Assembly (NCBI RefSeq): GCF_014873755.1
Contig: NZ_JADBEG010000001.1
Span: forward strand, 6,670,501 to 6,734,500
Direction of reading: 5' to 3'
Origin: Amycolatopsis lexingtonensis
GTDB lineage: Bacteria > Actinomycetota > Actinomycetes > Mycobacteriales > Pseudonocardiaceae
DNA: 64,000 nucleotides
Shown here: in pieces, positions 30,731-39,810 of the stretch
How the letters are laid out: every line of letters starts with the position of its first letter
Numbering within the stretch: position 1 is the first letter of the stretch
Notes under the pieces: model-generated
Databases searched by the model: none
Told to the model about the DNA's origin: nothing
The model's input: the letters and a program-made list of their open reading frames with translations, nothing else
Made by a program: the position numbers and the translations under genes

Positions 30731-31633
30731 GTGGCGGAGCAGCGCGATGACGGAAAGCCGGGCTCGGAAGTCGAACCGGCGGGCTCTTCGACGCCCGCTT
30801 CACCGCCGGCTCAGCCACCGATGGACCCGGCGCAGCTGGAGCAGTTCCGCCAGTTCCAGCAGTTCCAGGACTACCTGCGCTTCACCCAGTCCCAGCAGGG
30901 CAACCAGCCGGCCCCGCCCCCGGACGCCGGCGTCGTCCAGGCCCCGCCGTCCCAGCCGGCGCCGCAGCAGGGCGGCGCCCAGCCGCCGATGATCCCGCCG
31001 GGGTACCAGCTGGTGCCCGCCGAGCGCCGCCGCGCGCCGAAATGGGTGAGCTGGCTCGGGAAGAAGGTCCTCGCCTGGGTCCTGGCGCTGGTGATCCTGG
31101 CCGTCGCGGGCACGTGGCTGTACAACCACTTCTTCCCGAACGACTCGGGGAAGACATCGGCCCAGCTCGCCCAAGAGGGCGGCGGGAAGTACCACACGAA
31201 CCACTTGTTCTCGACGAACCCGTACGAGGCGGTGCGGTTCGTCTACCACAACATCGCCCAGGGCCGGATCGCCGACGCTTGCGGCCGGTTCCAGAACGAG
31301 GGCACGCGCGACATCCAGACGCAGTTCGCGCAGGACATCGCGCAGACGTTCCGCCAGAACGCCGCCCAGACCGACTGCAAGAAGGCCGTCGAATTCCTCA
31401 CCACCCAGGTGACGAACAAGAACGACTACGCCGAATCCCTGCCCTCGAGCGTCTCGGCGCCGCTGCCCGGCGACACGGTGACGATCGATTCCTGCACCTT
31501 CTCCGTCCAGGGCGGCCCGGCGCTGGGCGTCTTCACGGTGTCGCAGGTCGACAAGGGGCAATGGCTCATCACCGGCCACGCCATCGGGCCGGCGAAGTGC
31601 AGCGGAGTGCCCACGACGTCGCCGACCGGCTGA
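30731..31633 (+). CDS. Pro/Gln-rich single-pass membrane protein
   Basis: This encodes 300 residues from a GTG at 30731. A cytoplasmic head of ~115 residues is rich in Pro, Gln and Phe (EQFRQFQQFQDYLRFTQ). One span (about residues 118-138, VLAWVLALVILAVAG) is followed by an outside domain with four Cys (DACGRF, TDCKKA, DSCTF, AKCSG) likely to form two disulfides, similar in layout to NTF2-like extracytoplasmic domains. The function is unknown. It is the only plus-strand gene within the ribosomal/mce block. Confidence 0.75.
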   Translation: MAEQRDDGKPGSEVEPAGSSTPASPPAQPPMDPAQLEQFRQFQQFQDYLRFTQSQQGNQPAPPPDAGVVQAPPSQPAPQQGGAQPPMIPPGYQLVPAERRRAPKWVSWLGKKVLAWVLALVILAVAGTWLYNHFFPNDSGKTSAQLAQEGGGKYHTNHLFSTNPYEAVRFVYHNIAQGRIADACGRFQNEGTRDIQTQFAQDIAQTFRQNAAQTDCKKAVEFLTTQVTNKNDYAESLPSSVSAPLPGDTVTIDSCTFSVQGGPALGVFTVSQVDKGQWLITGHAIGPAKCSGVPTTSPTG

Positions 31634-31634
31634 C

Positions 31635-32408
31635 TCAGCGCGGGTGGGGCGCCGACAGGAACGCCAGCAGTGCCTCCGAGAACGCCGGCGACATCACCGC
31701 CGTCATGTGGTCGCCCGGGATGCGGACCAGCCTCGCGCCCGCGATCGCCGCCGCCAGCCTTTCCGGCTCCGCGGCCAGCTGATCCTGATCACCGGCCAGC
31801 ACCAACGTCGGCACGCCGATCGACGACAGATCCAGGTGCCCTTCCTTCGACGCCAGCGCCACCGCCGCCAGCGCGCGCCGGTCGCCGCCGGTCGCGTCGG
31901 CCAGCAGGCGGAACGGGACACCCGATGGCGGGACTGTCGACGGGTCCTCCGCCAGCAGGGCAGAAGCGATGTCCGCCGGCTTCACCACGCGGAGGTCGAC
32001 GCCGCCGAAGTCGACGATGCCCGAGCCCACGCCGCCTGTAGCCAGGCAGCGGATGCGCTTGTCCGCCGCCGTGGCGGAGAGGGCGATGATCGCGCCCATC
32101 GAGTAGCCCACCATCGAGACCTCGTCGAGGGCCAGCTCGTCCAGCAGGGCCGAGACGTCGCGGGCCATCGAGTCTTCGGTGTAGCAGGCCTCGTCGTGCG
32201 GCTTCTCCGAACGGCCGTGGCCGCGCGCGTCCAGGGAAATCACGGTCAGGCCGGCGGCACGCAACGCCGCCACGACGCCGGTGGAGATCCAGTTCGCGTT
32301 CGTGTCGGCCGCGAAGCCGTGCTGGAGCAGCACCGGGCGGTGGGCGCCGTCGCCTTCCCACACGGTGTAGTTCAACCGGAGCCCGTCGAACGACGCGAAA
32401 GTCGGCAT
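31635..32408 (-). CDS. Alpha/beta-fold hydrolase
   Basis: This encodes 257 residues from an ATG at 32408 (an ATG at 32417 is also in frame). The catalytic triad is visible: nucleophile Ser in GYSMGA, acid in VLAGDQD, and His in IPGDHM. The oxyanion/HG motif is QHGFAAD, and SLDARGHGRSEKP is the usual strand-turn. It resembles general esterases or haloperoxidase-like hydrolases; the substrate cannot be read from sequence. Its stop lies 1 bp from the stop of the convergent membrane-protein gene. Confidence 0.85.
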   Translation of the reverse strand: MPTFASFDGLRLNYTVWEGDGAHRPVLLQHGFAADTNANWISTGVVAALRAAGLTVISLDARGHGRSEKPHDEACYTEDSMARDVSALLDELALDEVSMVGYSMGAIIALSATAADKRIRCLATGGVGSGIVDFGGVDLRVVKPADIASALLAEDPSTVPPSGVPFRLLADATGGDRRALAAVALASKEGHLDLSSIGVPTLVLAGDQDQLAAEPERLAAAIAGARLVRIPGDHMTAVMSPAFSEALLAFLSAPHPR

Positions 32409-32427
32409 GCCGTCCATCAGACACGAA

Positions 32428-32464
32428 GAAAGGGCGCCCCCGCAGCAAGCGGGGACGCCCTTTC
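32428..32464 (-). terminator. rplKA terminator
   Basis: Arms GAAAGGGCG...CCCCG and CGGGG...CGCCCTTTC, with one bulged base and a 7-base loop, lie just after the rplA stop at 32479. The minus strand continues into TTTC. Confidence 0.72.
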
Positions 32465-32478
32465 TGGTGATGTCCGAC

Positions 32479-33198
32479 TCAGACGGCAGCTTCCTCGGCG
32501 AGGAGGTTGCGGGTCCGCAGCGGGTCGACCGGGATGCCCGGGCCCATCGTCGTGGTGAAGGTGACCTTCTTCAGGTAGCGGCCCTTCGCCGAGGACGGCT
32601 TGGCGCGGAGGATCTCGTCCAGCGCGGCGGCGTAGTTCTCGACCAGCTTCTCCGTGTCGAAGGAAGCCTTGCCGATCACCAGGTGCAGGTTGGCCTGCTT
32701 GTCGACGCGGAAGTTGATCTTACCGCCCTTGATGTCCTTCACGGCCTTCTCGACCGCGGGGGTCACCGTGCCGGTCTTCGGGTTCGGCATCAGGCCACGC
32801 GGGCCGAGGATGCGGGCGATGCGGCCCACCTTGGCCATCTGGTCCGGCGTCGCGATCGCGGCGTCGAAGTCGAGCCAGCCACCCTGGATGCGCTCGATCA
32901 GCTCGTCGGTGCCGACCGCGTCCGCGCCGGCGGCTTCGGCCTCGGCGGCCTTGTCGCCGACGGCGAAGACGATGACGCGGGCGGTCTTACCGGTGCCGTG
33001 CGGCAGGTTCACGGTGCCGCGGACCATCTGGTCGGCCTTGCGGGGGTCCACACCGAGACGCATCGCGACCTCGACGGTCGCGTCCATCTTGGTCTTGGAG
33101 GTCTCCTTCGCCAGCTTCGCGGCCTCGAGCGGCGCGTACAGGCGCGCCTTGTCGATGAGCTCCGCAGCCTGGCGGTATGCCTTGCTGTGCTTGGTCAT
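32479..33198 (-). CDS. rplA: 50S ribosomal protein L1
   Basis: This encodes 239 residues from an ATG at 33198. It has the L1 pattern [34 protein letters not shown] near the N-terminus and [14 protein letters not shown] in the central domain. It binds 23S rRNA at the L1 stalk and, in many bacteria, represses its own operon mRNA. The gene is 80 bp downstream of rplK. Confidence 0.98.
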   Translation of the reverse strand: MTKHSKAYRQAAELIDKARLYAPLEAAKLAKETSKTKMDATVEVAMRLGVDPRKADQMVRGTVNLPHGTGKTARVIVFAVGDKAAEAEAAGADAVGTDELIERIQGGWLDFDAAIATPDQMAKVGRIARILGPRGLMPNPKTGTVTPAVEKAVKDIKGGKINFRVDKQANLHLVIGKASFDTEKLVENYAAALDEILRAKPSSAKGRYLKKVTFTTTMGPGIPVDPLRTRNLLAEEAAV

Positions 33199-33278
33199 GC
33201 TTCTGTCCTTACTTCAAAAACGGATCAGTGTGGTGTCAGAGCCAGCACTCGGCTCTCCCACGGGTAGTGCTGCGAACG

Positions 33279-33716
33279 TCAGGCGTCGACGACCGTGATG
33301 CCCATCGACCGGGCAGTGCCGGCGATGATCTTCGCGGCCTGGTCGATGTCGTGCGCGTTGAGGTCGGTCTCCTTGGTCTTGGCGATCTCGCGGACCTGGT
33401 CCCAGGTGACCTTGGCGACCTTGGTCTTGTGCGGCTCGCCGGAGCCCTTCTCCACGCCCGCGGCCTTCAGCAGCAGCTTGGCGGCCGGCGGCGTCTTCAG
33501 CTTGAAGTCGAACGACCGGTCTTCGTAGACGGAGATCTCGACCGGGACGACGTCCCCGCGCTGCGACTCGGTCGCGGCGTTGTAGGCCTTGCAGAACTCC
33601 ATGATGTTGACGCCGTGCTGACCCAGCGCCGGGCCGACCGGCGGCGCGGGGTTGGCCGCACCCGCCTTGATCTGCAGCTTGATGATCGCCGCAAGCTTCT
33701 TCTTCTTGGGTGGCAT
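33279..33716 (-). CDS. rplK: 50S ribosomal protein L11
   Basis: This encodes 145 residues from an ATG at 33716. The N-terminal domain ([25 protein letters not shown]) is the thiopeptide/RelA-sensing face, and the C-terminal rRNA-binding domain ends [13 protein letters not shown]. It is part of the GTPase centre. It follows nusG by 75 bp. Confidence 0.98.
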   Translation of the reverse strand: MPPKKKKLAAIIKLQIKAGAANPAPPVGPALGQHGVNIMEFCKAYNAATESQRGDVVPVEISVYEDRSFDFKLKTPPAAKLLLKAAGVEKGSGEPHKTKVAKVTWDQVREIAKTKETDLNAHDIDQAAKIIAGTARSMGITVVDA

Positions 33717-33791
33717 TTCTTTTCCTGTCCTGTACTACGTTCCCCGCGTACCTGCCGTGGACGTGGGGACTGCGGCCGAGAAGGCCGGCCG

Positions 33792-34628
33792 TCAGATCTT
33801 GGAGACCTGCGTGAACGACAGCTCGACCGGGGTCTCCCGGCCGAAGATCGACACCAGGACCTTCAGCTTCTGCCCGTCGACGTTGACCTCGGAGATCGTC
33901 GCCGGCAGCGTCGCGAACGGGCCGTCCATGACCGTGACCGACTCGCCGATCTCGAAGTCGACCTCGACGGCCGGGGCACCGAGCGGCGCGGACGCGGCGG
34001 ACTCGCCCTTGCTGGCCTTGGCCGGGGCTTCCTTCTCGACCTGCGGGGCGAGGAACTTCAGCACCTCGTCCACGGTCAGCGGCGACGGCCGCGAGGTGGC
34101 GCCGACGAACCCGGTGACACCCGGCGTGTTGCGCACCGCGCTCCACGAGGCGTCGTTCAGGTCCATCCGGACCAGGATGTAGCCGGGCAGCACCTTGCGC
34201 TGCACCTGCTTGCGCTGGCCGTTCTTGATCTCGGTGACCTCTTCGGTCGGGACCTCGATCTGGAAGATGTAGTCCTCGACGTCCAGGGTCTGCGTCCGGG
34301 TCTCGAGGTTGGTCTTCACCTTGTTCTCGTAACCGGCGTACGAGTGCACGACGTACCACTCGCCGGGCGCGGCGAGGAGCTCGGCGCGCAGCTTGGCGAC
34401 CGGGTCCTCGTCGTCGGCCTCGGGCTCGGCGGCCTCGTCGGTCACGTCGTCATCGGCGGCGGCCTCGTCGGAAGCGCCCTCGTCAACGGAAGCGGCTTCG
34501 TCGACCTCGTCGGACACCTCGACGGGCTCCAGGTGCTCGGACTCCTCGTCACCGAGTGCTGCGTGCACCTGCTCGTCGGAAAGCTCGGTCAGGTCGTGAC
34601 CGGCTGATGTGCCGTTGTCGGAGGTCAC
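33792..34628 (-). CDS. nusG: Transcription termination/antitermination protein NusG
   Basis: This encodes 278 residues from a GTG at 34628, long for the family. The first ~95 residues are an acidic, low-complexity extension ([20 protein letters not shown]), then the NGN domain begins at [21 protein letters not shown]. The KOW domain ([20 protein letters not shown]) is near the C-terminus. A second low-complexity insert ([20 protein letters not shown]) lies between the two domains. It binds RNA polymerase and Rho and lies directly after secE. Confidence 0.97.
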   Translation of the reverse strand: MTSDNGTSAGHDLTELSDEQVHAALGDEESEHLEPVEVSDEVDEAASVDEGASDEAAADDDVTDEAAEPEADDEDPVAKLRAELLAAPGEWYVVHSYAGYENKVKTNLETRTQTLDVEDYIFQIEVPTEEVTEIKNGQRKQVQRKVLPGYILVRMDLNDASWSAVRNTPGVTGFVGATSRPSPLTVDEVLKFLAPQVEKEAPAKASKGESAASAPLGAPAVEVDFEIGESVTVMDGPFATLPATISEVNVDGQKLKVLVSIFGRETPVELSFTQVSKI

Positions 34629-34692
34629 GTTCCGTCCTCTCAGTTGATCATTGCCGGGTCGGTCAGGCCGGCCCGCGCGGCACGGCGGCGGG

Positions 34693-35127
34693 TCAGCCGA
34701 AGATCGCGCCGATGCCCTTCTTGAACGCGAAGTCCAAGACGCTCACCAGTGCCACCATGAACACCACGAAGACCAGCACCACCGCGGTGTAGGTGACCAT
34801 CTGCTTGCGGTTGGGCCAGATGACCTTGCGCAGCTCCGCCCACACCTCGCGGATGAAGCGCATCAGCCGTGCGAACACGGAGGCCTTCTTCGCCTTCTGA
34901 TCCCGCTTCGGAGTCGGAGCGCCCTTGGCGTCGGGGGCGGTCTTCTCCCCCGACTTCCCGGCCGGGCGGGTCTTGTCGTCCGCACGTGCCGCGGACTTGC
35001 CCGCCGGACGAGCGGTCGCACGGCGCTCACGCCGGGCAGCGGCTGTGACGGGACGGGACGGGCTCTCGGGCTTCTGCCCGTTGCCGTCCTGCTCCTGCTC
35101 GCCGCCGCTGGCGTCGCTGTCGCTCAC
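34693..35127 (-). CDS. secE: Preprotein translocase subunit SecE
   Basis: This encodes 144 residues. I chose the GTG at 35127 because GGAGGA lies 6 bases upstream; a GTG at 35133 is too close to that site. The first ~85 residues form a basic Arg/Ala/Lys-rich cytoplasmic extension, as in many actinobacteria. The SecE core follows: [19 protein letters not shown] and one membrane span ([19 protein letters not shown]). It forms the SecYEG channel. It lies between tRNA-Trp and nusG. Confidence 0.95.
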   Translation of the reverse strand: MSDSDASGGEQEQDGNGQKPESPSRPVTAAARRERRATARPAGKSAARADDKTRPAGKSGEKTAPDAKGAPTPKRDQKAKKASVFARLMRFIREVWAELRKVIWPNRKQMVTYTAVVLVFVVFMVALVSVLDFAFKKGIGAIFG

Positions 35128-35159
35128 GACCACTCCTCCGCTCCACCAGTTCCGTTACG

Positions 35160-35232
<73 letters not shown>

Positions 35233-35438
35233 GTGGAGTCCCGATCGCTCGGAGCCCCGGAGGACGCATTCCATCATCCCCACCATCCAGGCGGGGATGA
35301 CCGTAGTGCGTTCCAAGTCCCGAAGTCTACGGCAAGCCTCGCGAGAGCTCGCAACCGCGCCCCCCGATCGACCGCCGAACCCCGGCCGGCCTGCGGAAAA
35401 CTCTCCGCCGACGACGTGATCATGCCAGGATGTCCGCC

Positions 35439-36368
35439 ATGACGGACACCCCCGGTCGGATGGCGGTGGCCGGGACGCGCCTCGGGCTCGCGCTGCCCCA
35501 GTACGGCACCCTCGCCGACCCCGCCGCCGTCGCGCGCTTCGCGACCGCCGCGGAGGACCTCGGCTTCGGCTCGCTCTGGGTCGGCGACCGGATCCTGACG
35601 CCCTTGGCGCCGTCGGACCTGTACCCGGGCGGCGGGACGCCGGAGCACCCGTACCCCGAGGAGTTCGAGACCTTCGCCGACCCGTTCACGACGCTGGCCA
35701 CCGCGGCCGCCGTGACCCGGACGGCCCGCCTGGGGATGAGCGCGCTGACCGGCCCGGTCTATTCCCCGGTCCTGCTCGCCAGGGCCCTGACCTCGCTCGA
35801 CCTGGCCAGCTCGGGACGGCTGGACGTCGGGTTCGGGCTGGGCTGGCTGCGCGAGGAGTACTTCGCGACCGGCGTTCCGTGGGAGGGCCGGGGCAAGCGG
35901 CTCGACGCGGTGCTCGACGCGCTGGAAGCGTTGTGGACCGGCGACCCGGTGGCGCACGAAGGCCCGCAGTGGCGGATCGCGCCGTCCACGGTGGGCCTGC
36001 GCCCGGCACAGGACCCGCGGCCACCGGTGCTGCTCGGCGGGTTCTCCCCGCCGGCGCTGGCCCGGGTCGGGCGCCGCGCGGACGGCTGGCTGGCCGGGTG
36101 GATGCCGAAGCAGCACCTCGACGGCCTCTGGTCGGTCGCCCGCGAAGCCGCCGAGCGGGCCGGGCGCGACCCGGGCGCACTGCGCCGGGTGCTGCGGATC
36201 AACCCGCGCCAGGGCACCGGCGTCGAGACCGCCGCCGACGTCCTCCCCTGCCTCGACGTGGCCCGTGAGCTGGGCATTTCCGAAGTGCTCGTCGACCTGC
36301 ACTACGTCGCGCGGGACGTCGACCACGCGGTGGAGCTCGCCGCGGACCTCATCGCCAAGGCGACCTGA
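35439..36368 (+). CDS. LLM-class (F420/flavin-dependent) oxidoreductase
   Basis: This encodes 309 residues. I chose the ATG at 35439 because AGGA sits 8 bases upstream; an ATG at 35430 is also in frame. It has the luciferase-like TIM-barrel pattern: LGLALPQYGTLADP, GFGSLWVGDRIL, ARLGMSALTGPVYSPVLLARAL, DVGFGLGWLREEY, and RPPVLLGGFSPPAL near the C-terminal phosphate-binding loop. Actinobacterial members mostly use coenzyme F420. The substrate is unknown. It is followed by a divergently unrelated regulator gene on the same strand, 64 bp downstream. Confidence 0.85.
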   Translation: MTDTPGRMAVAGTRLGLALPQYGTLADPAAVARFATAAEDLGFGSLWVGDRILTPLAPSDLYPGGGTPEHPYPEEFETFADPFTTLATAAAVTRTARLGMSALTGPVYSPVLLARALTSLDLASSGRLDVGFGLGWLREEYFATGVPWEGRGKRLDAVLDALEALWTGDPVAHEGPQWRIAPSTVGLRPAQDPRPPVLLGGFSPPALARVGRRADGWLAGWMPKQHLDGLWSVAREAAERAGRDPGALRRVLRINPRQGTGVETAADVLPCLDVARELGISEVLVDLHYVARDVDHAVELAADLIAKAT

Positions 36369-36410
36369 CGCACCTCGCCGAATGTGACGCAAGTCTCCTT
36401 CGTCGCGCAA

Positions 36411-36433
36411 TAGTTCTATTATAGTTAGAACTA
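36411..36433 (+). promoter_or_regulatory. Operator/promoter overlapping the GntR start codon
   Basis: A perfect 8-bp inverted repeat (TAGTTCTA, 7-base gap, TAGAACTA) ends on the A of the start codon. The gap and left arm contain TATTAT and TATAGT, good -10 hexamers, so transcription probably begins at or next to the ATG (leaderless mRNA). This is the arrangement of self-repressing YtrA-type regulators. Confidence 0.7.
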
Positions 36434-36783
36434 TGTTCGTCCGGATCGATCCGACTTCGACCGTCCCGCTCTTCGAGCAGGTCGCGGCGTCGCTCCGCCG
36501 TTCGCTGGCCGACGGCAGCCCCGCGCCCGGGGAGCAGTTGCCGCCCGCCCGCGAGCTGGCGGCGTCGCTGGAGATCAACGTCCACACGGTGCTGCGGGCG
36601 TACGCGGTGCTGCGCGACGAGGGCCTGATCGACCTGCGGCGACGGCGCGGCGCGGTCGTGCTCGGCGGGGCTTCGGCCCAGGCCCGGCTCGCCGAACTGG
36701 TCGCGGAACTGGTCCGCGAGGCGAAGCGCGCGGGCGTCGGCCTGGACGAACTCACCGGGGTGCTGAAGGAGAAGTACACATGA
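36433..36783 (+). CDS. GntR-family regulator, YtrA subfamily
   Basis: This encodes 116 residues from an ATG at 36433. The winged helix-turn-helix is visible (VPLFEQVAASLRRSLADG, GEQLPPARELAASLEINVHTVLRAYAVLRDEGLID, RRGAVVLG). The short C-terminal helix without a ligand domain is typical of the YtrA subfamily, which controls an adjacent membrane-protein or ABC gene. The start sits inside its own operator, suggesting tight self-repression. It overlaps the next gene by 4 bp (ATGA). Confidence 0.88.
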   Translation: MFVRIDPTSTVPLFEQVAASLRRSLADGSPAPGEQLPPARELAASLEINVHTVLRAYAVLRDEGLIDLRRRRGAVVLGGASAQARLAELVAELVREAKRAGVGLDELTGVLKEKYT

Positions 36784-37736
36784 CCAAGCTGATCCGGGTC
36801 CTGCTCGCCACGGCCGTGCTGCCGGGCGCCGCGCTCGCCGTCTCGGGCGTCCTCGCGGACGCGTGGGCGGGCCGGTTGCCCGATCCCCTCGCGACGCACT
36901 GGAACAGCGCGCCGGACGGCTCGACGCCGCTCGGGGTGTTCGTCACCGTGTGCCTGGCGCTCGGCGCGGCCGCCGTCCTCCTCCTCGCGACGACGGCGGT
37001 CACCGCGCTGCGCCGGGGCCGGCCGCTGCCCCGCCCGACCGTCGGCGTGGGTGCCGCGTTCGCGGCGCTGCCCTCCGCCGTGCTGCTCTCGGTGCTCGGT
37101 TCGAACCTCGACGCGCCGGACTGGCACGCGGCGCGCGGCGGCGCCTCGGTCGTGCTCTTCATGCTGGGCGCGGCCGTCCTCGGCGCCGCGGCGGCGGTCG
37201 TCGGCGGTCTGCCGGCACCGGTCCGCGAAGAGTCGGCTCGGCGGCCGAGCGTCGGGCTCGAGCCCGGCCAGCGCGCGTTCTGGTCGGGCCGGGCGGCGAA
37301 CCCGGCGATGCTCTGGGCGCTCCTGCTGGTCCCGGTGGCGATCGCGTTCCTGCCCGCCGGGCTCCCGTGGCCGACGGCCGCCTGGATCGCGTTCGTCGGC
37401 ACCGCCGTCGCGGCCCTGACGTACCGGCTGAAGGCGACCGTGGACGCCCGGGGCGTGACGATCCGCTTCGGCCTCCTCGGCTTCCCCTGGCGGCACCTGA
37501 AGCTGGCGGACATCCGCGAAGCCACCGCGCGCGAGCTGACGACGTTCGGCGACGGCGGCCTGGGCCTGCGGTTCAACCCGGTGACCGGCACGACGGCGTA
37601 CAAGGTGCGCGGCGGGCCCGCCTTGCGGCTGGCGCTCGAAAACGGCCGGACCGTGCTGATCAGCGTGGACGACCCGGAGACCGGCGCCGGGCTGGTGAAC
37701 GACCTCGTCGCCCAGCGGATCACCCGGATTGGCTAG
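36780..37736 (+). CDS. DUF1648-type membrane protein
   Basis: This encodes 318 residues from an ATG at 36780 overlapping the regulator stop. About six membrane spans are visible. Near residues 35-50, RLPDPLATHWNSAPDGS is the DUF1648 signature. The C-terminal cytoplasmic part (ARGVTIRFGLLGFPWRHLKLADIREA) resembles a PH-like domain. Homologues next to YtrA-type regulators are thought to respond to envelope stress, but the function is unknown. It is cotranscribed with the regulator. Confidence 0.8.
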   Translation: MTKLIRVLLATAVLPGAALAVSGVLADAWAGRLPDPLATHWNSAPDGSTPLGVFVTVCLALGAAAVLLLATTAVTALRRGRPLPRPTVGVGAAFAALPSAVLLSVLGSNLDAPDWHAARGGASVVLFMLGAAVLGAAAAVVGGLPAPVREESARRPSVGLEPGQRAFWSGRAANPAMLWALLLVPVAIAFLPAGLPWPTAAWIAFVGTAVAALTYRLKATVDARGVTIRFGLLGFPWRHLKLADIREATARELTTFGDGGLGLRFNPVTGTTAYKVRGGPALRLALENGRTVLISVDDPETGAGLVNDLVAQRITRIG

Positions 37737-37771
37737 CTCGCCGGACCCCCTCCTTCGGTAGAAACGAAGAA

Positions 37772-38677
37772 GTGGCGAAGAAAAGCGGTGGGGGCGGCTG
37801 TCTCGTCGTCGTGCTCGTGCTCGCACTCCTGGGCTTCGGGTACTACAAGTGGCAGCACGGCTCGTCGTCGGCGCCACCGGACGGCGCGGACACCGGCGGG
37901 GGCAGCGGCCGGTACGTGGCGCTGGGCGACTCGTACACGTCGTCGCCGCGCACCGGGCGGCAGGCGGGCACCCCGGCGGGCTGCCAGCGCTCGGACGACA
38001 ACTACCCGCACCTGGTCTCGGCGAAGCTGAAGCCGGCCCAGTTCGCCGACGTCAGCTGCGGTGGCGCGACCACCGCGCACCTGACCGCCCCGCAGAAGAC
38101 CGACGACGGCACGAACCCGGCGCAGCTGGACGCCGTCACCAAGGACACGACGCTGGTGACCCTCGGCATCGGCGGCAACGACGTCGGCTTCTTCGCGTAC
38201 GCGGCGGGCTGCACGACGGCGCACTCGACCGCGTCACCGTGCAAGGACAAGCTGACCGCGGGCGGGCACGACCAGCTCGCCGAGCGGATCGACGCGGCCG
38301 CCCCGAAGGTCGGCGCGATCCTCGACCGCATCCACACCAAGGCCCCGAAGGCGAAGGTCGTGGTCGTCGGCTACCCGACGGTTCTCCCGGACGGCGACGG
38401 CTGCTGGCCGGTGCTGCCCTTCGGCAGCGGCGACATCGCCTACTTCCGCGAAGCGCTGGGCAAGCTGAACAAGATGCTCGAGGACCAGGCGGACAGTCAC
38501 CGCGCGGGCTACGCGGACACCGCGACGCCGGGCAAGGGCCACGACGTCTGCTCCGCGTCCGACACGCGGTGGGTCGAGGGCCTGCTGCCCGCGTCGCCGG
38601 CCGCCCCGCTGCACCCGAACGCGCGGGGTGAGCAGGGCATGGCCGACGCCGTGCTGGCGGTGCTGAAGCTGCCTTAG
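37772..38677 (+). CDS. Membrane-anchored SGNH/GDSL hydrolase
   Basis: This encodes 301 residues from a GTG at 37772 with GAAGA upstream. A Gly-rich start and one membrane span (CLVVVLVLALLGFGYY) precede the catalytic domain. SGNH blocks are visible: VALGDSYTS (nucleophile Ser), CGGATTAH, GIGGNDVGF (Gly and Asn of the oxyanion hole), and LHPNARGEQ with the catalytic His. Six Cys suggest disulfides, as in exported Streptomyces-type lipases. It is predicted to act as an extracellular esterase/lipase. Its stop overlaps the convergent hadB stop by 4 bp. Confidence 0.87.
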   Translation: MAKKSGGGGCLVVVLVLALLGFGYYKWQHGSSSAPPDGADTGGGSGRYVALGDSYTSSPRTGRQAGTPAGCQRSDDNYPHLVSAKLKPAQFADVSCGGATTAHLTAPQKTDDGTNPAQLDAVTKDTTLVTLGIGGNDVGFFAYAAGCTTAHSTASPCKDKLTAGGHDQLAERIDAAAPKVGAILDRIHTKAPKAKVVVVGYPTVLPDGDGCWPVLPFGSGDIAYFREALGKLNKMLEDQADSHRAGYADTATPGKGHDVCSASDTRWVEGLLPASPAAPLHPNARGEQGMADAVLAVLKLP

Positions 38678-39072
38678 ACCCGGACGAGCGCCTGCGGCTT
38701 CCCGAGCACCGTCTTGCCGTCGAACTTCACCACGAGGTCGATCCGGGCGGTGCCGTCGTCCTTGACTTCGCCGACCTTCCCGGTGATCTCCACGAGCGCG
38801 CCCTCGGGCGTGTTCGGGACGACGACCGGGCGGGTGAAGCGGGCGCTGAAGTCGACCATCCGGCCCGGGTCGCCGAGCCAGTCGGTCACGACGCGGCCGG
38901 CCACGGCCATGGTCAGCATGCCGTGCGCGATGACGTCCGGGAGGCCGACGTCCTTCGCGAACGCCTCGTTCCAGTGGATCGGGTTGAAGTCCAGCGCCGC
39001 GCCGGCGTAGCGCACCAGCTGTTCGCGGGTGATCCGGACCTCGAGGGCGGGCAGTTCGTCGCCGGTGTTCAC
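38674..39072 (-). CDS. hadB: MaoC-like (3R)-hydroxyacyl dehydratase subunit B
   Basis: This encodes 132 residues from a GTG at 39072 overlapping the hadA stop by 4 bp. The hot-dog hydratase motif is intact: YAGAALDFNPIHWNEAFA supplies the catalytic Asp and His, followed by LPDVIAHGMLTMA. In mycobacteria HadB is the catalytic partner in HadAB and HadBC dehydratases of the elongation (FAS-II) cycle. Organisms of this type generally lack mycolic acids, so the substrate here may be another acyl chain. Confidence 0.88.
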   Translation of the reverse strand: MNTGDELPALEVRITREQLVRYAGAALDFNPIHWNEAFAKDVGLPDVIAHGMLTMAVAGRVVTDWLGDPGRMVDFSARFTRPVVVPNTPEGALVEITGKVGEVKDDGTARIDLVVKFDGKTVLGKPQALVRV

Positions 39073-39518
39073 GCGTCCTCCCCCCGCACCACGAGCTGCG
39101 CGCGCGTGGTGGCGATGTGCGCGCCGCCGCCGTCGGTGATTTCGGCGCGCAGGTTGATGAAGTCGTTGCCCGCCCGGGCCATGATCCGGTCGATGTGGGT
39201 CGTCAGCAGCAGCGTGTCGCCGGCGTGCGCCGGGCGGCTGTAGCTGAACTGCTGGTCGCCGTGGACCATCCGCGAGTAGTCGAGGCCGAGCTCGGGGTCC
39301 GAGACGATCGAGTTGATCGACGCGAGGTTGATGATCGTGAGGAACGTCGGCGGCGCGATGACGTCCGGGTAGCCGGCCGCCTTCGCCGCTTCGGGATCCC
39401 GGTAGAGCGGGTTCGCGTCGCCGATCGCGTCGGCGAACTCCCGGATCTTCTCCCGGCTCACTTCGTAGCTGGTCTTCGGCGGGTAGACCCGCCCGGTGAA
39501 CGACTCGTCCAAAGGCAC
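39069..39518 (-). CDS. hadA: MaoC-like dehydratase subunit A
   Basis: This encodes 149 residues from a GTG at 39518. It has the FAS1-type N-terminal dehydratase pattern: YEVSREKIREFADAIGDANPLYRDPEAAKAAGYPDVIAPPTF, with no full catalytic Asp-His pair, as expected for the non-catalytic hot-dog subunit. HGDQQFSYSRPAHAGD follows. It pairs with HadB. The gene lies 78 bp downstream of rpmG, after a hairpin. Confidence 0.88.
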   Translation of the reverse strand: MPLDESFTGRVYPPKTSYEVSREKIREFADAIGDANPLYRDPEAAKAAGYPDVIAPPTFLTIINLASINSIVSDPELGLDYSRMVHGDQQFSYSRPAHAGDTLLLTTHIDRIMARAGNDFINLRAEITDGGGAHIATTRAQLVVRGEDA

Positions 39519-39540
39519 GCCGGCCAGGCTACCAACAGCA

Positions 39541-39572
39541 AAGAGCCGCCCCGGTGGTCCAGGGCGGCTCTT
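39541..39572 (-). terminator. Hairpin between rpmG and hadA
   Basis: Perfect 11-bp arms (AAGAGCCGCCC and its complement) with a 10-base loop. On the minus strand TTTGCTGTT follows. It probably terminates or attenuates rpmG transcription before hadA. Confidence 0.65.
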
Positions 39573-39596
39573 CGAAGCTGGTGTGAACGCGCTACG

Positions 39597-39761
39597 TCAG
39601 CGGGTTTCCTTGTGCGTCCGGTGCGTACCGCAGTTCGGGCAGAACTTCTTCATCTCCAGGCGATCCGGGTTGTTGCGCCGGTTCTTCTTGGTGATGTAGT
39701 TGCGGTGCTTGCACTCTTCGCACGCCAGCGTGATCTTGGGTCGCACGTCGGTGGCAGCCAC
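39597..39761 (-). CDS. rpmG: 50S ribosomal protein L33
   Basis: This encodes 54 residues from a GTG at 39761 with AGAAGGA upstream. The reading is [17 protein letters not shown] followed by [13 protein letters not shown] and the second Cys pair [14 protein letters not shown], so this is the zinc-containing (C+) form of L33. Its length and its place after tRNA-Met and tRNA-Thr match the usual rpmG locus of actinobacteria. Confidence 0.95.
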   Translation of the reverse strand: MAATDVRPKITLACEECKHRNYITKKNRRNNPDRLEMKKFCPNCGTHRTHKETR

Positions 39762-39810
39762 AGCGTTTCCTTCTCTCTCAGGTCCGGGGGCCAGCCCCGT
39801 CGTTACCGCG

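Noticed and set aside
36863..38677. A single 604-codon plus-strand frame across the DUF1648 and SGNH genes
   Set aside because: Only its last half is the SGNH hydrolase; the first half is an out-of-frame shadow of the membrane-protein gene, so no fusion is claimed.
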